Shown here: positions 63,927 through 64,000 of the stretch, piece by piece
Layout: every line of letters begins with the position of its first letter
How positions within the stretch are numbered: position 1 is the first letter of the stretch
Assembly (NCBI RefSeq): GCF_015482765.1
Contig: NZ_JADMLB010000021.1
Span: 18,145 to 82,144, forward strand
Length of the DNA: 64,000 nt
Origin: Halodesulfovibrio sp.
Lineage (GTDB): Bacteria > Desulfobacterota > Desulfovibrionia > Desulfovibrionales > Desulfovibrionaceae
Direction of reading: 5' to 3'
Made by a program: the position numbers and the translations under genes
Notes under the pieces: generated by a model
What the model was told of the DNA's origin: nothing
Database searches by the model: none
Seen by the model: only the letters and a program-made list of their open reading frames with translations

Positions 63927-64000
63927 TTGGCAGCGACCTACTTTCCCACAGGCTCCCCTGCAGTATCATCGGCGATGGTCGGCTTAACTTCCGAGTTCGG
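63927..64000 (-). rRNA. 5S ribosomal RNA, 3' part (cut by window edge)
   Basis: On the minus strand the sequence reads CCGAACTCGGAAGTTAAG, then CCGACCATCGCCGATG, and ends GTAGGTCGCTGCCAAG. These are the conserved loop A/B and C regions and 3' end of bacterial 5S rRNA. About the first 40 bases lie outside the window. The rest of an rRNA operon should follow to the right. Confidence 0.93.

Noticed and set aside
1..64000. CRISPR arrays, prophage or insertion sequences
   Set aside because: No regular repeat-spacer pattern, transposase, integrase or phage structural gene was found on reading both strands.

Overview
The window looks like chromosome from a marine sulfate-reducing deltaproteobacterium of the Desulfovibrio group; Halodesulfovibrio is my best guess, not proven. 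The main reasons are a small Desulfovibrio-type siroheme sulfite reductase at 12.7 kb, a selenocysteine tRNA, palindromes of the HcpR/CRP type (TGTGA-N6-TCACA), a moderate GC content by eye, and a gene order (thyX, ruvB, ruvA, ruvC, yebC close to a dnaA-like gene) that I associate with this group. I see no prophage, insertion sequence or CRISPR array. The left edge cuts ftsH and the right edge cuts a 5S rRNA gene of an rRNA operon read on the minus strand.

Region 0-13.4 kb. After ftsH and the divergent tRNA-Sec comes a lipoprotein gene. Then follows a same-strand accessory cluster: a DUF169 protein, a TauE/SafE-type anion exporter, an unassigned membrane protein, a PhnD-like binding lipoprotein with no transporter partners, a histidine kinase with an eight-cysteine insert, a single-domain response regulator, an orphan PEP-synthase-like phosphohistidine protein, and a fusion of a dual-specificity phosphatase with a YkgJ-type cysteine cluster. 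The sulfite reductase gene follows. A perfect TGTGA-N6-TCACA palindrome precedes the cluster and its intergenic gaps can form long hairpins. I regard this as the best candidate for an undescribed system: periplasmic sensing of an oxyanion or phosphonate-like ligand coupled to export and phospho-signalling.

Region 13.4-29.3 kb. This holds an isoaspartyl peptidase, glycogen genes glgB and glgA, a Nudix hydrolase, housekeeping RNA and lipid genes (tsaC, rlmH, rsmG, fabD, argS), a SPOR protein, and a phospholipid-transport operon mlaE-F-D-C-A. MlaB is absent and MlaA lacks a lipobox.

Region 29.3-41.9 kb. Two tandem small cupins stand divergent from a two-gene LysO-type exporter, with two CRP-like palindromes between them. 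A polar amino acid ABC transporter, a mercuric-reductase-like flavoprotein, tpx, tex, an acyl-CoA synthetase and an XRE-cupin regulator with a 9-bp inverted-repeat operator follow.

Region 41.9-64 kb. A diverged dnaA with three DnaA-box-like 9-mers upstream is followed by thyX, ruvB-ruvA, ruvC, yebC, rlmE, an exonuclease, creA, universal stress proteins, csaA, an AraC regulator, gap, a LysR regulator, a nitroreductase, metF with an operator-like inverted repeat, a CDF transporter, a ThiF/HesA-like protein, and a MarR-methyltransferase cassette in which both genes are preceded by a perfect 19-bp palindrome.
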